A DNA stretch of 64,000 nt, from positions 8,049,063-8,113,062 of the forward strand of contig CM119270.1 in the NCBI GenBank assembly GCA_051294375.1, given 5' to 3'. This document shows, one piece after another, positions 26,421 through 43,729 of the stretch (position 1 is the first letter of the stretch; every line of letters begins with the position of its first letter). This DNA comes from Paraspadella gotoi. Its lineage: Eukaryota; Chaetognatha. A model generated the notes under the pieces. That model was not told the origin of the DNA. It saw only the letters and a program-made list of their open reading frames with translations, and did no database searches. A program made the position numbers and the translations under genes.

Positions 26421-29400
26421 GCAATCAAGAAGTGAATATTGATGGATAATGATTGTAAGAATCAAAAAAAAAGTTCTTCGTGATCAGATATGAATTTGAA
26501 TCAATACACCAAAGCAACAATACATAGCCCCCACGTTGTACAACTCCTATGGGCGCGAGAGAAGAAAACGACATTAAAACACAAAGACCCAAAATTATTC
26601 CGGTGTCAATATTATATATCACGTTCGTTTCTTACCCACGAATCGAATATACAATCAAAATCTCCTCCCTCTGCTCTGTTTAACCCGATTTCGGAAAATC
26701 TACGTTTAATACTCCCCGAGAACGAATAATAATCATAAAAAGTTTTTTTTTTTCCTTTTCTTTTTTCTCTGTACGTATCCCACCGTTGGGATTTTTTTGT
26801 TTATATATTTCTGTTTCCCCTTCCCAGTTATTGATTCCGAAGACGAAAGTATTCCACGTTCGTACATGCGATCAAAGAACTCGTACATGGCGCTCCAAGA
26901 GATACTAATGGTGCGGTGCGATCAAGAACAAAGAAGAATCCGAGCGGATCAAGATATGAGATCCGACTAGTCGTCACGTGAGCGTGAGACGGAAAAATGA
27001 TTAGGAGATGAAAAACGAAGCGGCGTTTTGACGGTCGTGGATATTGAATTATCCATTTAAACGATAGTTAAAAGTTTACCGGGTATCCCATCTTAGAAGA
27101 TGATAGGTAAGAAATAATTTTGCTGAAAATTTACTGGCACTTTTCGGAAGCCTCTGAATGTGTTCTTATTTCTATTCTTTTTCTTTTTAATCTTCTTCAA
27201 GGACCCTAGAGCGAAGTCAACCATTTACGTGTACGTCAATCTTAACTTTTCTCTTAACATTTCCTCTGATTGAAATTCTGAAGATTTTTGAATTCTGATT
27301 ACCCACACCAACGCCACTGATGGCAAATACTCCAATGTAAAAAGTGAAACAAATGAACACAATATTTGAGTGACAAAAAACATAGTATCAACATTTCCAA
27401 CAATCTTATCCGTCCCAAATTTATTGCAGCGATGGGCGGAAGCGACGACGATTAAAAAAAAAGGAACTCGGTATTAGAGATTGAGGCGGCTGTGAATAGG
27501 GTGACCGCCTCGGTTGGCACCGGCCTCGATTTTAAGGGGAGAGAGAGAATCGTTTTCGGTCCGACAGGTTACGAGCGAATCGCCATTCCGACGCCAAACT
27601 AAATTTAGAAATCAATCACGAAAGCGGGTTCATTCTAACCCCACCTCCCCTCCTCTTTTTTCTGGCTTCAATTCACGTCCCAGCTTTGAGTTTCTCGCTT
27701 GCATTTCGACCCTCACAATCTTAACTTCGTCATCTTGACTTTCAGAGCATTTTTTTTATGTATTTTTTTGTTTCAGTTTTTGACAAAATATCTTTTGGAC
27801 TTCGTTGGGCTCATAAAACTTACCTACTTTTTTGGGGATTGTGAAATAAAAAAGCAATTTTGTAATTTATGTTTTCAAATTCAAACTTTATAATTTATTT
27901 CTTATTCTCTCCTGAACTCAGTGTTTCTTTTATCAGGCGAACTGGAAGACGATCATCACATAAATGCAGTCAAAAGAGAATCACACAAAAAGAAACATTT
28001 ATCATTTAACTATTTAACTAAAAAAACAAACAAAAGCTTTAAAAAACAAACTTTTCCTAGAATTTATAAATAAAAAACAAAAAGAAACAGTGGTTCGTCG
28101 CCTCAATAGATTAGAACTCAACTCACCCGCTCCTCACCCGCTCCTCACCCGCTCCTCACCCGCTCCTCACCCGCTCCTCACTCCTATTTCACTCTTCAAT
28201 TTCACCGTCGCAAGAGGCGATTCATTTTTCAAAACTTACCAAGCAGCGATACAGTTTCAGAAATCCTAGGAATCACACGTATCACACGCTGAACTCACAC
28301 CTTTTGAGCTTTCACGAGCCCGACCATCAATCCATATATCCATGCTTTAAACATAACCTACTTATTTACAAATGAACAATAGTACATTCAACAAACAATC
28401 TCTTCCTAACCATTTATCTTTAAAAATTCTCTCAACTTTTTTGCCCACCTTTTATAATTTGCATCCGGCCCCTCCCCATTCGCCCCCCAGCTACCATACC
28501 TGTCCACCCCTCCACCTCCACCTCCACCTCCACCTCCACCTCCACCTCCACCTCCACCTCCCCGTTCCTCGGCCCCCGCGTCACAACTTTATCTTGGCAA
28601 CTGAGAGGTAATTAATGAGGAGAATTTTTAATTATCCAGACCGCACGCGTTCGTGGCTACGGTTTCGTTTGACAAATGGCGGAATCACCTGCTGAATTAA
28701 CCAACTCGGAACGGCCATGGGGAACCCCACCCCCTATCCGTCGACTTTCTCGCTCTCCACTATCGGGCGATCGTCAGAAATTTTTTACCGTGGGTCCGTG
28801 GAGGTATGATTTCAAGCCACATCATTTCACATCATTTCTTTTCGGCCTCGTTTTAATTGTTGAGCAGGCTAAGGATCATCTCAGCTATAACACGCTGAAT
28901 TGGATCCTTGTGTCAACACCTCTTCAAAAGTTTGTATCGATAAATTCCTTAAGTATCAACAACGCTTTGCAATAAAAGCAAAAATGGTACTCATCCGAAA
29001 CAAAACTTTCCCTTAAGCCCTCGAGAAAACGACAGGCGTCCATCACTCACTCGCCTTCCGCCGCCAGTCGTTCGCAAAACGAACGGCCACGAATGCTGAT
29101 GCCATTTGTTTGATTTCCTCTTTTTTTTCTCCTTTGTAATATGTCGCCGTTGGGTGAGCAGAACGGAGGGAAAGGGAAATGGGACGACGCGAAAAATGGA
29201 GATGTGGATTTTAACTTTTACTACTTTTGGAAAGTTACTTGAAAGAACTACGAAAAGGGGGAGGAGAATTTTCAAGTATTTTTTGGGTTATCATTACATC
29301 CGTAGTTATCATAAATATTAAGAGAACTTAAGATTATTTTAACATCGAAGATGGAATCAGAACCAGAAAAGAATCGGATCCACGGACTCGGATGAAATCA

Positions 29401-30918
29401 ACCAAGGACTCGCCGATTGGATGAATCACCATGCCGGAATGGACGCACATGAGAAGAAGGGGACATAAACTCTCGTCGTAGTCCGTCGTTCTTAGTGAAA
29501 TATAATACTGCCCATTTTTGTATTGATTCCATTCGTCTCAAATTCTCACACACTGTCTTGCTTATCTTCTTTCTGAGAATAAAATCCACTTTGGTTTCAT
29601 TGTTGAAATACTGCACTAAATTAAATTGGTTGGGCAGCCGGTAGAAACACCCAAATCACTCTGCAATGGTTCTCACAACCCAATCACCCAATCAACATGG
29701 ATTCGCACGCCAACTGTTGACGCCGTCGTCTCGCGTTTCCTGTTAATCCGGCGCAGAATGTCAAAATCAAACTTTCATTGGTTTTGGACGGAAATGAGGT
29801 TCGGCAAGCCTCGGCAAGCAGAAGGCCTCTCCGGTTCGTCTCTCTGGAAAACGATTTTTTTTTTTCGTGTTGGAACGAGGCTGGGAGCAGATGGCACTTG
29901 ATCTCTCTCTCTCTCAGTCTCTCCCGCTTTCTCTTTCTTTCTGTTTTGCTATTTTTCTTTCTTTCTTTCCTTTTCTTTCTTTCTTTATTTTTTTCTTTTT
30001 TTCTTTTTTTCTTTCTTTCTTTTTTCTTTCTTTCTTTTTTTCTTTCTTTTTTTCTTTCTTTCTTTCTTTCTTTTTTTCTTTTTTCTTTCTTTCTTTCTTT
30101 TTTTCTTTCTTTTTTTCTTTTTTCCTTTCTTTCTTTCCCTTATTTTAAATTTGTATTTATACAAACATTTCTTTCTATCGTTCTTTCCTTCCCTCCTTAC
30201 TTTCATTTGTACAGTAAGTGTATTTTTTAGTTTAACATTTTATGTCTTGAAGTATAAGATCTATTGCATGTAAGAAAATATAAAATGTATTATAAAATCT
30301 GTACTTTCTTCCCTCGATTCCTTCATCATTCACTATTTTTTTCTCCTTTTTCTTTCTTTAATTTTTCTTTCTCCCTTATCTCTTCGTTCCCATCCTGTCA
30401 CGACCCAGCGCCTCTGTGTTTGATGTAGATCACCCGCTCACATTTTGTCCTTCTTTTAACATTTAAGGGCATTAAATATCAATCACTCTGTGTTTTGATA
30501 GAAACTGAAAAAAAAAAATCACGATTTCCCTCTGAAAACCGACGAACGACTTTTTTTTTTATACATTTTTTTAGTCTTTGCTTGCGGTGACTTGATAAGA
30601 TGCTTTTCGGTCAGTCGGTTATTTTAATAATATAATATAATAATATTATATTATAATCATTAGATTGTACATAAATATTCATTCTTCCATATGAATCGTT
30701 AAACTATTCTTCAATAACTTTCAACTCTTTCGAAGTCATTTTATTTTATTTTTTTTTACGCCTTTCAAATGAGTAACGATAAAAGGGGGAGAATAGTTTA
30801 ATTGCGTCATTCTTTCGATTTAGTATCAAATTAAAGTTTCACGATTCCCTAACGCTTTTCAAAACGTATTCTCTTCGAAATTGATTAATTAATAAATGGA
30901 TTTTAAAAATTTAATGCA

Positions 30919-30970
30919 TAATATAATATAATATAATATAATATAATATAATATAATATAATATAATATA
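30919..30970. repeat. (TAATA)n pentanucleotide array
   Basis: About ten clean ATATA/TAATA units. The copy A equivalent at about 10,760-10,803 is shorter and irregular. Confidence 0.9.
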
Positions 30971-31428
30971 GTATTTACTTATGAACATCGCGAAATGGAA
31001 TGTTTTTCCGACCAAAAAAAAACTATTAACGAGGACGACGACCGACCGACCAGGCCCAACTTTTCAGCCACCTCATACTCTAAGCAAAAAGGTCAGAGGG
31101 ACTTTCAGGAAAACCGCCTCAAGGTTGACCTCGCAGTCGGAGATCCAAACCCATTTTGGAAACACGATGCTCTCAATTTCTCATTGGCAGCCGCCGACAG
31201 CTCAGACGCCTCGGGTTTCAAACTAAAGTAGGCAAAAGGTACAATAGCAATGTCAAGTCGAGTCAGGGATTCAATTTTTGGAACATTAATAAATTAATTT
31301 TTAAAAAAATGTTTGACAAGTATCGAGAAAAACAATTCACAGACATTTTTTTTAAATATGTACCATTGATTTCGCTCTGTCCAGCCTCTGTCCAACTTCT
31401 GAGGACACCAAAAGCTTATCAATAATAA

Positions 31429-31519
<91 letters not shown>

Positions 31520-31754
31520 CACAACCTCTCTGGACCTTTTTCGGCCCATTTATCATCTTACTGTTTTTACGAACAAAATATTTATTAACCATTCACGAGT
31601 CTAAAGGAACGCAGAAGTCATCGAGAAAGACGAGTAAAAAACTGTCAACGACGACGATAAAGAAGACGACCGTAAAAACAAACCGCGTTAACGACGACGA
31701 CGACGACGAGGACGACGAATGTTTTTCTTCGACCGGATCGATTGGCTGGACGAG

Positions 31755-31835
<81 letters not shown>

Positions 31836-31949
31836 TCTCTTCTCGTCGTCATCACTTCTTTTCTGTTCTCATTCACGTTTTCGGTTTTCGAGGACAAACG
31901 TCGAATGAAGGAAAGGAAAAAAAAATCTTTACTAAAAAGAGAGAAAGAG

Positions 31950-31980
<31 letters not shown>

Positions 31981-32887
31981 AAAAGAAAGAAAGAGAGAGA
32001 CATTCATTCGAATTTCCATAACAATAATCCACAACAAAAAAATACACAAACACCGAAAACTAAAAAAAAAGATACATTTTTTCTCAATTTTTATGTCGTT
32101 TTTTTCTTCTTCAGCGTTTTAAATATATTTCCTTTTTTTCTCTCCGTTTTGTTTTTTTCTCTCAAAACAGAAAAGAGGAAAAGAATTATCATTCCGCATT
32201 TTTCAGTTTTGTCGCGAAAACCAGTTTAGTGAGGATAAAAAAAAAACACGAAACTTTACTCTCTCTCCCTCTCTCTATCCTCGTTTTAAAATGTTTCGAT
32301 CTCCGGCCAGAAAACTCGCGTAGTTTTCCCACGAATTCGCGACGTCACTCAATCTAGACATTAATTAACGTTGACGTTCGTTATTAACGTCATTACTGTT
32401 CGATATTGTCGTTGTCAGTGTTTCGGTTTTTAGGGTTCTTGACTCATCGTTTAAGTTTACTTTTAAATTTCTTTTTTTTTTCCAATTTTTTTTCATTACG
32501 TTTTTTTCTCGACTTGGCTCATTTTCTCCCGAGTTAAAAAAAAAGAATGATTTGGTAAAATGTTTTTCGCTGATTTCAGGGTTTTGTTTTTCTTTTTCTT
32601 TTATTTTATTCGCTGTCTCGTCTTTTTTTTTTTATACATTCACCTTTTTTTCTTTTGCCAGTGATTTTAATCGCCAATATGTGATTATCTTGTTTTCAGT
32701 CAATTGTTTTAAACGAAGTAATTATCTTGATCGGTAATGTTTTTTCACTTTATTTACTTATTTTTTAGCTTTTTTTCTTGCGAATAATACCCTATTTTTA
32801 GAATTTTCCATTGAATGTTTTCCAGTCAATGTCAATTTTCATCGATCCGACCACGAAAGGTCAACGATTCGGATCGATGATTATTGG

Positions 32888-32897
32888 GTCACGTGAC
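32888..32897. promoter_or_regulatory. Single GTCACGTGAC palindrome 1.1 kb 5' of the SoxC start
   Basis: A perfect 10-bp palindrome containing the E-box CACGTG; copy A keeps it at 12,926-12,935. GTCACGTGAC is the classical site for bHLH-zip factors of the MiT/TFE and USF type. Whether it acts on SoxC is inference. Confidence 0.35.
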
Positions 32898-33528
32898 TTG
32901 GTTTATGATCCCCATACAACGACGGCAACTCACCATTTTCCCCGAAGCCTGAAGTCGATTCGACAAAATCGAACCAGATTTTGTTTCGCGCGATTCATTT
33001 TTATTTTTATTCTTCCCTCGTTTTTTTTCTTTTAACTTTTGAAATAAGTTTCTCCGCTTCATATTCCTCCAACTCTTTTCTTTTTTCCTTTTAATTTAAG
33101 GTGATTTTTTTTTCCGCGTCGATCATTTTCCTCCACCTCGACCCAGTCCTTTCTTTATAACCTTCGTTTCTTTAATTTCTCTTTTTTCGTTCACCCAATA
33201 AATCTTTGACCCAATATAATCCCCTTTTTTTTTCCCTCCACACATTCCCTTTTTTTTTATGAGAATAAGCCAATCTGGGAGAAATTATTCGCCGGAAGCT
33301 CCCGACTAGAATCGAACTTCGTTCTGTCTCCTTTTCTCTTTTTCTTTTTCCGATAAAAGGAAAAAGAAAAAGTTCCGCCTTCTTCATAAATATGCTAAAA
33401 AGAGTCCGACTTTTTACTCCTACGATTTTCCTTTAAAAAAACATTAATGCTTATCGCTTCGAGTTTTCTCCACTGCATAATTGTCTCCCAACGACTTAAC
33501 GCGGCCCGTGTAACTCTGTAATAGTCTG

Positions 33529-33536
33529 TATAAATA
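33529..33536 (+). promoter_or_regulatory. Candidate TATA box for SoxC
   Basis: TATAAATA on the plus strand about 450 bp upstream of the proposed start codon; copy A also has it (about 13,592). A transcript starting about 30 bp downstream would have a 5' UTR of roughly 425 bp. A strong 3' splice-site-like tract ending TTTATCAG at 33,735 suggests the 5' UTR may itself be spliced. I see no clear initiator, so this is a suggestion only. Confidence 0.3.
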
Positions 33537-33985
33537 TTAATTACGATAGCTAGATTCGCTCTCGGGCGGTAGGTGCGACTATGGAACCGAGGGCCTTTTT
33601 TTTTATTGGTAATTTCAAAAGGAGGTAACGTTTTGTTTTTAATTGTAAAAGTACTAAGACCAGTATTTTTTTTCTTTTCAAATTATTTTGCCAAAATAAT
33701 TCTCAAGACTCGTTTCTCCCTTTTTTGTTTATCAGACCGAGAAAGAAATCGCTACACTTCGCTGATTGAGCTAAAAAAAAAAGAAGAAGAAATAAGTGGA
33801 AAGGAAATCGATTTTGTTTTTCTTCTCTCGTTTCCAACCCAAAAATTATAAATATTAACAAACGCTACAAAAGCTAATATTACATTCGTATGAAAAAATT
33901 TATTGCGTCAGTTGAGCAGCGCCTATAGTAGCCTGGCTCCATCAACGCAACTCCAGCTAAGACTTTCGCTCCATCGTCGATCGCT

Positions 33986-36675
33986 ATGTCATCGACGTAT
34001 GCTCTCTCCGTCTCTGGACTCGGCAGCCCCCTTTCCTCGGGCTCATCCGTCTGCTCCTTTGAGAACCACACTCTCGATGTCGTCGTCCACTCGGATCCTC
34101 CTATGATGGCCGGTGAGTAACGCGCAGCTAAAATATTAAAATCAAGTAAAATGGCAGATCACGAACAGGCTCGTATCTGTGAACATTTGTAAATAAAAAT
34201 AATAATTTTATATTTGTCAATTTTCGCTTTAGCCCATATTTATACATAGAAAATGTCAAAATTTTAAAATGATTTTTTTTTTCTTAGACATTGTGTTTTA
34301 TCTCTCTTTTCGTTGCGTTTTTGAATTTAGGAAAAAACTAAAAACTGTTACAATTAACCTATAATTAATTATCTACCTATTAAACTAAACTTATTTTAAG
34401 CAAAAAGGAAAAAAAAATTTTAGAAACATTACAAAATTACGCTCTTTTGATTATCTAAATTCCAAAATGTTACAAAAACTTGTCGCTAACAGAAAGGTAC
34501 ACCATCGTGCATACATGTTATATTTCATTCAGACCACCAACTCGAAGCCATGTCGGCTTCCACGACCGACTTCGGCTCCTTCAACGTCGACCCCACCTCC
34601 GCCACGCCATACACGGACGCCACCCAGTGCAAGAAGCCGGCCAACCACGTCAAGCGGCCCATGAACGCCTTCATGGTGTGGTCGCAGATCGAACGGCGCA
34701 AGATTGCCGAGACGACGCCGGACATGCACAACGCCGAGATATCGAAGCGATTGGGCGCTCGATGGAAGACGCTGTCGGACGAGGAGAGGCAGCCTTTTGT
34801 CGAGGAGGCCGAGAGGCTCAGGCTGCTGCACTCCAAAGAATATCCCGATTACAAATACAGACCGAGAAAAAAGAACAAATCTGGCGGAAACAACTCAAAC
34901 GCAGACGCCGCTCCAGCCGCAGCAGCAAAGGATCCGCTGCAGAAAACCTCCAAAGCCTCTTCAGCTTCCTCCAATTCCTCCAAGAAATCCAACAAGTCAA
35001 ACGTCCTCGCCAGTGTCGCTTCCGCCTTGCAATGCCAGGGAGCGACGGCCGTCATCAACGGAGTAGGCGGCAGAATCGGTGCCAGCAACAAAGTCGCAAG
35101 TCGCGTAAAAAACAATTTCAAGTCAGAATCCGTCGTCCACATCAAGAAGGAGACCGTGGAAGTCGACGGAGTGTTGGAGACTCTTAATAATGAACTCGCC
35201 CTCCACAACAACAACAACAACAACATCCTTGTCAACAACAACAGCATCCTCGCCAACAACGACGACATCAACGTCGACGATCGAATTATCGTCGACAAAG
35301 ATCACATCATCATCGACTCCAACGGACAATTCCGCCACGCCGACGAGGTCGACGCTTTCAACATCCTCAACACCATCAACAACAACAACAACAACTGCCG
35401 AAACGTCAGCGATTTGAACAACATAAAGACTTTCGAAGATCTTCAGACCCTCAACTTCTTCGTCGACGGAGCTCAGATCAAGACGGAGCCGAGCCTCGTC
35501 TTCTCTCCCTCCGCCTCTACCGTTTTCTCTTCCGGCTTCTCCGCCTCCGGCTCCTCCGCCTCCGGCTCCTCCGGCTCCTCCGGCGCCTCCAATGTTCCGT
35601 CGAGTCCGCACAGCAGCTACGACGAGGGTCTCCCGCCTTCGCCCAACTCCTCCGTCAACTCCCTCAACTTTGGGGAAGAGGCGAGGCACGACTCTGGAGT
35701 CTCCTCTCCCATCAAAGGTGAATTTGTTGTTTGTTTTCTGTTTTTTTTTTTCGTATGTAATGTAATTTGTCTTTTGATAAGAATTAGAATAGAATTAAAA
35801 TATAACTATTCAATCGTCTGACTTTAAATAGTATCATCAAATGATAGCTTAATAATGTACATAGTAGAATATTAATAGAATAGCAACATGCTTTGTCTCT
35901 TCCTAAAGGCTCCTTCGCCATCCAAGATCCCAACTCTTTCGTCGACATCCCTCGTTTCGTGTCCTCGACGCCGCTAAAACCGACGTCGACGACGACGACG
36001 ACAACGACGCCGCTTTTATCGACTTTGAAGACTTTCGCTCTGGGCGTCGACGGCCGCTTGGTCCGTCTCGACGCCGCGCCGCAACCCGCGGTGCCAGCGC
36101 CGGCGCCGGTCCGCGGTTTTCAGTCCTTGGATTCGCTGGCCGGCGCCGCTGTTTCCGCGGCGCCGCGTCAGGCGAGGATCGTCTCTGCTCCTGGCGGCGT
36201 CTTGCTACGTTTGTCCACTCAGGAAAGGCCGTCGTCGGGCGTCGTAGGTCTGCAAAGCGGCGTCGACGTCAAATTTGTGACGCCGTCGGTCCCTCTAGCG
36301 GCGCCAGCGCCACCTCCAGTCAAGCTCGAGTCCGTAACGTTGGCGGACTTGGACAATTTGACCGATGTGCTACAGATGCCGAACGACTGCGGCGGCGGCG
36401 GCTTCGGCGCTAACAATGCCGCTTTTTACGGCGTAAACAACAACAGCATCAATAGCAGCAACAGCATCGCGGACCTCTTCTCCGGACTCGATTCCATCCC
36501 TTCCTCTAAGCCGCTGGACTGCCTCGACGCCGGCGGCTTCAGCGGCGGACTCGGCGGCGGACTCGGCGGTGACTTTGCCGAATCAGCTTCGCACTTCGAC
36601 TTTCCCGAAGTTTCCGAACTCATGAAGACGGAGTGGTTCGATTCCGCCTCATTCGAGCCCGTTCTGTCCATTTAA
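33986..36675 (+). CDS. SoxC: SoxC-group HMG-box transcription factor (three exons)
   Basis: SoxC proteins (vertebrate Sox4/11/12, fly Sox14) bind DNA through one HMG box and act in the nucleus, mainly in differentiating neural and other tissues. The coding exons proposed are 33,986-34,112, 34,533-35,717 and 35,909-36,675, which join in frame to 692 codons. The HMG box is at about residues 81-156 and reads [27 protein letters not shown] and [11 protein letters not shown], typical of group C. Asn runs lie near residues 268-273 and 326, with a Ser/Gly-rich stretch at about 370-398. The last 25 residues ([15 protein letters not shown]) resemble the C-terminal activation domain of SoxC. Four SUMO-type psi-K-x-E words occur (IKKE, IKTE, VKLE, MKTE). 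Exon 1 is inferred from splice sites. If it is not used, translation could start at 34,550, giving 644 residues with the HMG box intact. Confidence 0.9.
34113..34532 (+). other. SoxC: SoxC intron 1 (420 bp)
   Basis: The donor is G|GTGAGT after atgatggccg, and the acceptor is ttatatttcattcag|acc. Splicing joins the upstream frame, open from 33,932, to the HMG-box frame. Without splicing, an in-frame TAA at 34,487-34,489 precedes the 34,550 ATG. Copy A has gccgac before GTGAGT, which would break the frame, but that copy is full of insertions. Confidence 0.65.
35718..35908 (+). other. SoxC: SoxC intron 2 (191 bp, phase 1)
   Basis: The donor is AAAG|GTGAAT and the acceptor is ctttgtctcttcctaaag|GC. 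Reading through the donor gives a frame that soon becomes Phe/Leu/Ile-rich and stops at 35,821-35,823. Splicing instead restores an open frame to the conserved C-terminus. Copy A ends before this intron. Confidence 0.85.
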
Positions 36676-36684
36676 CGGTTGGAG

Positions 36685-36716
<32 letters not shown>

Positions 36717-37190
36717 TCTCTTCTCTCTCTCTCTCTCTCTTCTCTCTTTCTCTCTCTCTCTTCTCTTCTCTATTCCGTCCCTACCCTTCATCCCTCTTCT
36801 TTTTCTCCTCTTCTCTCGCTTTTGGCATTGATTTTTTTTAGTAATTCTAGTTCGCAGGAAAAAAAACGCAGAAAAAGAAAGCATTAGTTTTTTTGTACTC
36901 TTCGCTATTTCCAGTCATTAGTTCATAGTAGTTTGTGCATTACTTGGCCAGGAAGATACGCGTTGTTGTCTGCTTGGTCGATGTTGTCTACAAGCAGTTG
37001 TTGTTGTTATCTGTTCTCTGGTTTTTCTGAAGCTCGCGACTGGCTAAAATCCACTGCCCGGGCAAGCCCGATCTATTTTCGGAAGAGCGCGTCCGTGCGG
37101 ACCGTTTTTCGTAAAGAAATTTAGATGATTTATTAAAGGTTGCGTACAAAAAAAAAAAAAGCATATGACGAATAAAAAGATTTGTATTTA
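36676..37190 (+). promoter_or_regulatory. SoxC: SoxC 3' UTR with candidate polyadenylation signal
   Basis: After the TAA at 36,673-36,675 the DNA has interrupted CT arrays (36,684-36,770) and then mixed sequence. AATAAA occurs at 37,171-37,176, giving a 3' UTR of about 500 bp if used. The pyrimidine-rich start would be part of the mature transcript. Later signals cannot be excluded. Confidence 0.45.
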
Positions 37191-42300
<5,110 letters not shown>

Positions 42301-42532
42301 TTTTTTTTTTTTTGCGAGAGAGAGAAAAAATTACTGAGTAAGTAATTATTTTCGAATTTTCCTTCAGGTTTAATTAACGGGTTGGTACGACGACAGAAAC
42401 GACTAAGGCTGACGAAAATAATGACGATAACGACGACGACGACAATGGTGTCGTCAATAACAACGACGGGGACGACTACATGAAAGGTGATTGCTCGTGG
42501 GTAAGGAATGGTAAGTTTCGGGTTCAATAAAA

Positions 42533-42641
<109 letters not shown>

Positions 42642-42948
42642 TTGTCTCGGAACGCGTATAAACTTTTCGGTCAAAACTCTCGGCTTACTAAACCATTGGA
42701 CATGGGGACTTTGATACATTGTGAAGTCGACTGTTGATTGTGTAGAGTTTAAACCATCCGAACTCAACTGACGAGTATCTACTGTCGACGTAACCATTAA
42801 CCAGCCAATTTCTCTTTAGCTTTGCTCGACACAAACATCTAAAGTTTAACATTATCAGTAACTTAATGTCACAGTTAACCGACAAAATTGGGAGCACCTC
42901 GATTCATTTAACACCAGGATTGTCCTCAAGGCCACACGAAGAAAATCG

Positions 42949-42986
<38 letters not shown>

Positions 42987-43119
42987 TTTGCCATTGACAT
43001 CCAAGCTTAAACATCGCCAAAGAAAGTTTAATTAAAACTTTACTATTTAGAAAAAAAAACTAGTCGTTATCTCCCATTTCCCAGGCCTGGTTGTCTCTCT
43101 CTCTATCTCACTCTCGCTC

Positions 43120-43185
<66 letters not shown>

Positions 43186-43660
43186 CCTTCTCACTCAACT
43201 TCTCTAAAAAGTGTCACTATTTCCAAATTAACAAGCCTCACACTTTTTTTTAATTTCTAGTTTAATATCTCCGTGAAAAGTTGGTCACTATTCTTGTGAA
43301 CTTTTAAGCCGACGAAACGAATCTTTTAATCTAATTTACATTTTCCGATCTATATGTAGATAATATATTTTTTTTTTGGTGTTAATGTTGAAATTTTCCC
43401 GGCTCAGGTGCACCAGCTACCGAAAAATTAGTGATAGTTCAACTGGAATTATGTGAGTTCTTGTGAAAGACAATGCAGACTTTCTTGTTCATAATTGTTG
43501 CACCAGCAAATACAATAACTGTCAACTTCTTTTAAATTGTTGTCAACTTTGCTAATTTGACTTCGCCCCTCAAAAAAATTTTACTTTACATGAGAATCTG
43601 TCGTTACAATTAAGTGGATGCGATCATAAAAAAAGGCGCCTTTTCTTTTTAACTCCTATC

Positions 43661-43729
<69 letters not shown>

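Larger units (their letters stand above)
26421..33528. other. Copy B of the DNA 5' of SoxC
   Basis: About 7 kb with no gene. Contents in order: weakly matched DNA to 26,740; (CACCCGCTCCT)n at 28,125-28,181; (CCACCT)n at 28,504-28,562; a CTTT block at 29,935-30,140; (TAATA)n at 30,919-30,970; CT arrays at 31,432-31,519 and 31,762-31,832; and a single GTCACGTGAC at 32,888-32,897. Its landmarks are shared in order with 6041-13,590. Regulatory sequence for SoxC may lie here, but apart from the E-box nothing can be named. Confidence 0.65.

Noticed and set aside
29778-30230. 150-residue Phe/Leu/Ser membrane-like protein (and 9690-10,023)
   Set aside because: The hydrophobic stretch is only the CTTT-rich block. 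Copy A and copy B differ in frame along it.
34480-35187. Other-frame ORFs over SoxC (34,480 plus, 34,525 minus, 35,123 minus)
   Set aside because: They are shadows of the GC-rich SoxC coding frame. Only that frame has the HMG box.
42377-42511. Asp/Asn-rich exon between a good acceptor and a GTAAGT donor
   Set aside because: The splice-like sites are attractive, but the frame from the acceptor has early stops and the open frame is mostly GAC repeat. I kept it only as a note in the region entry.
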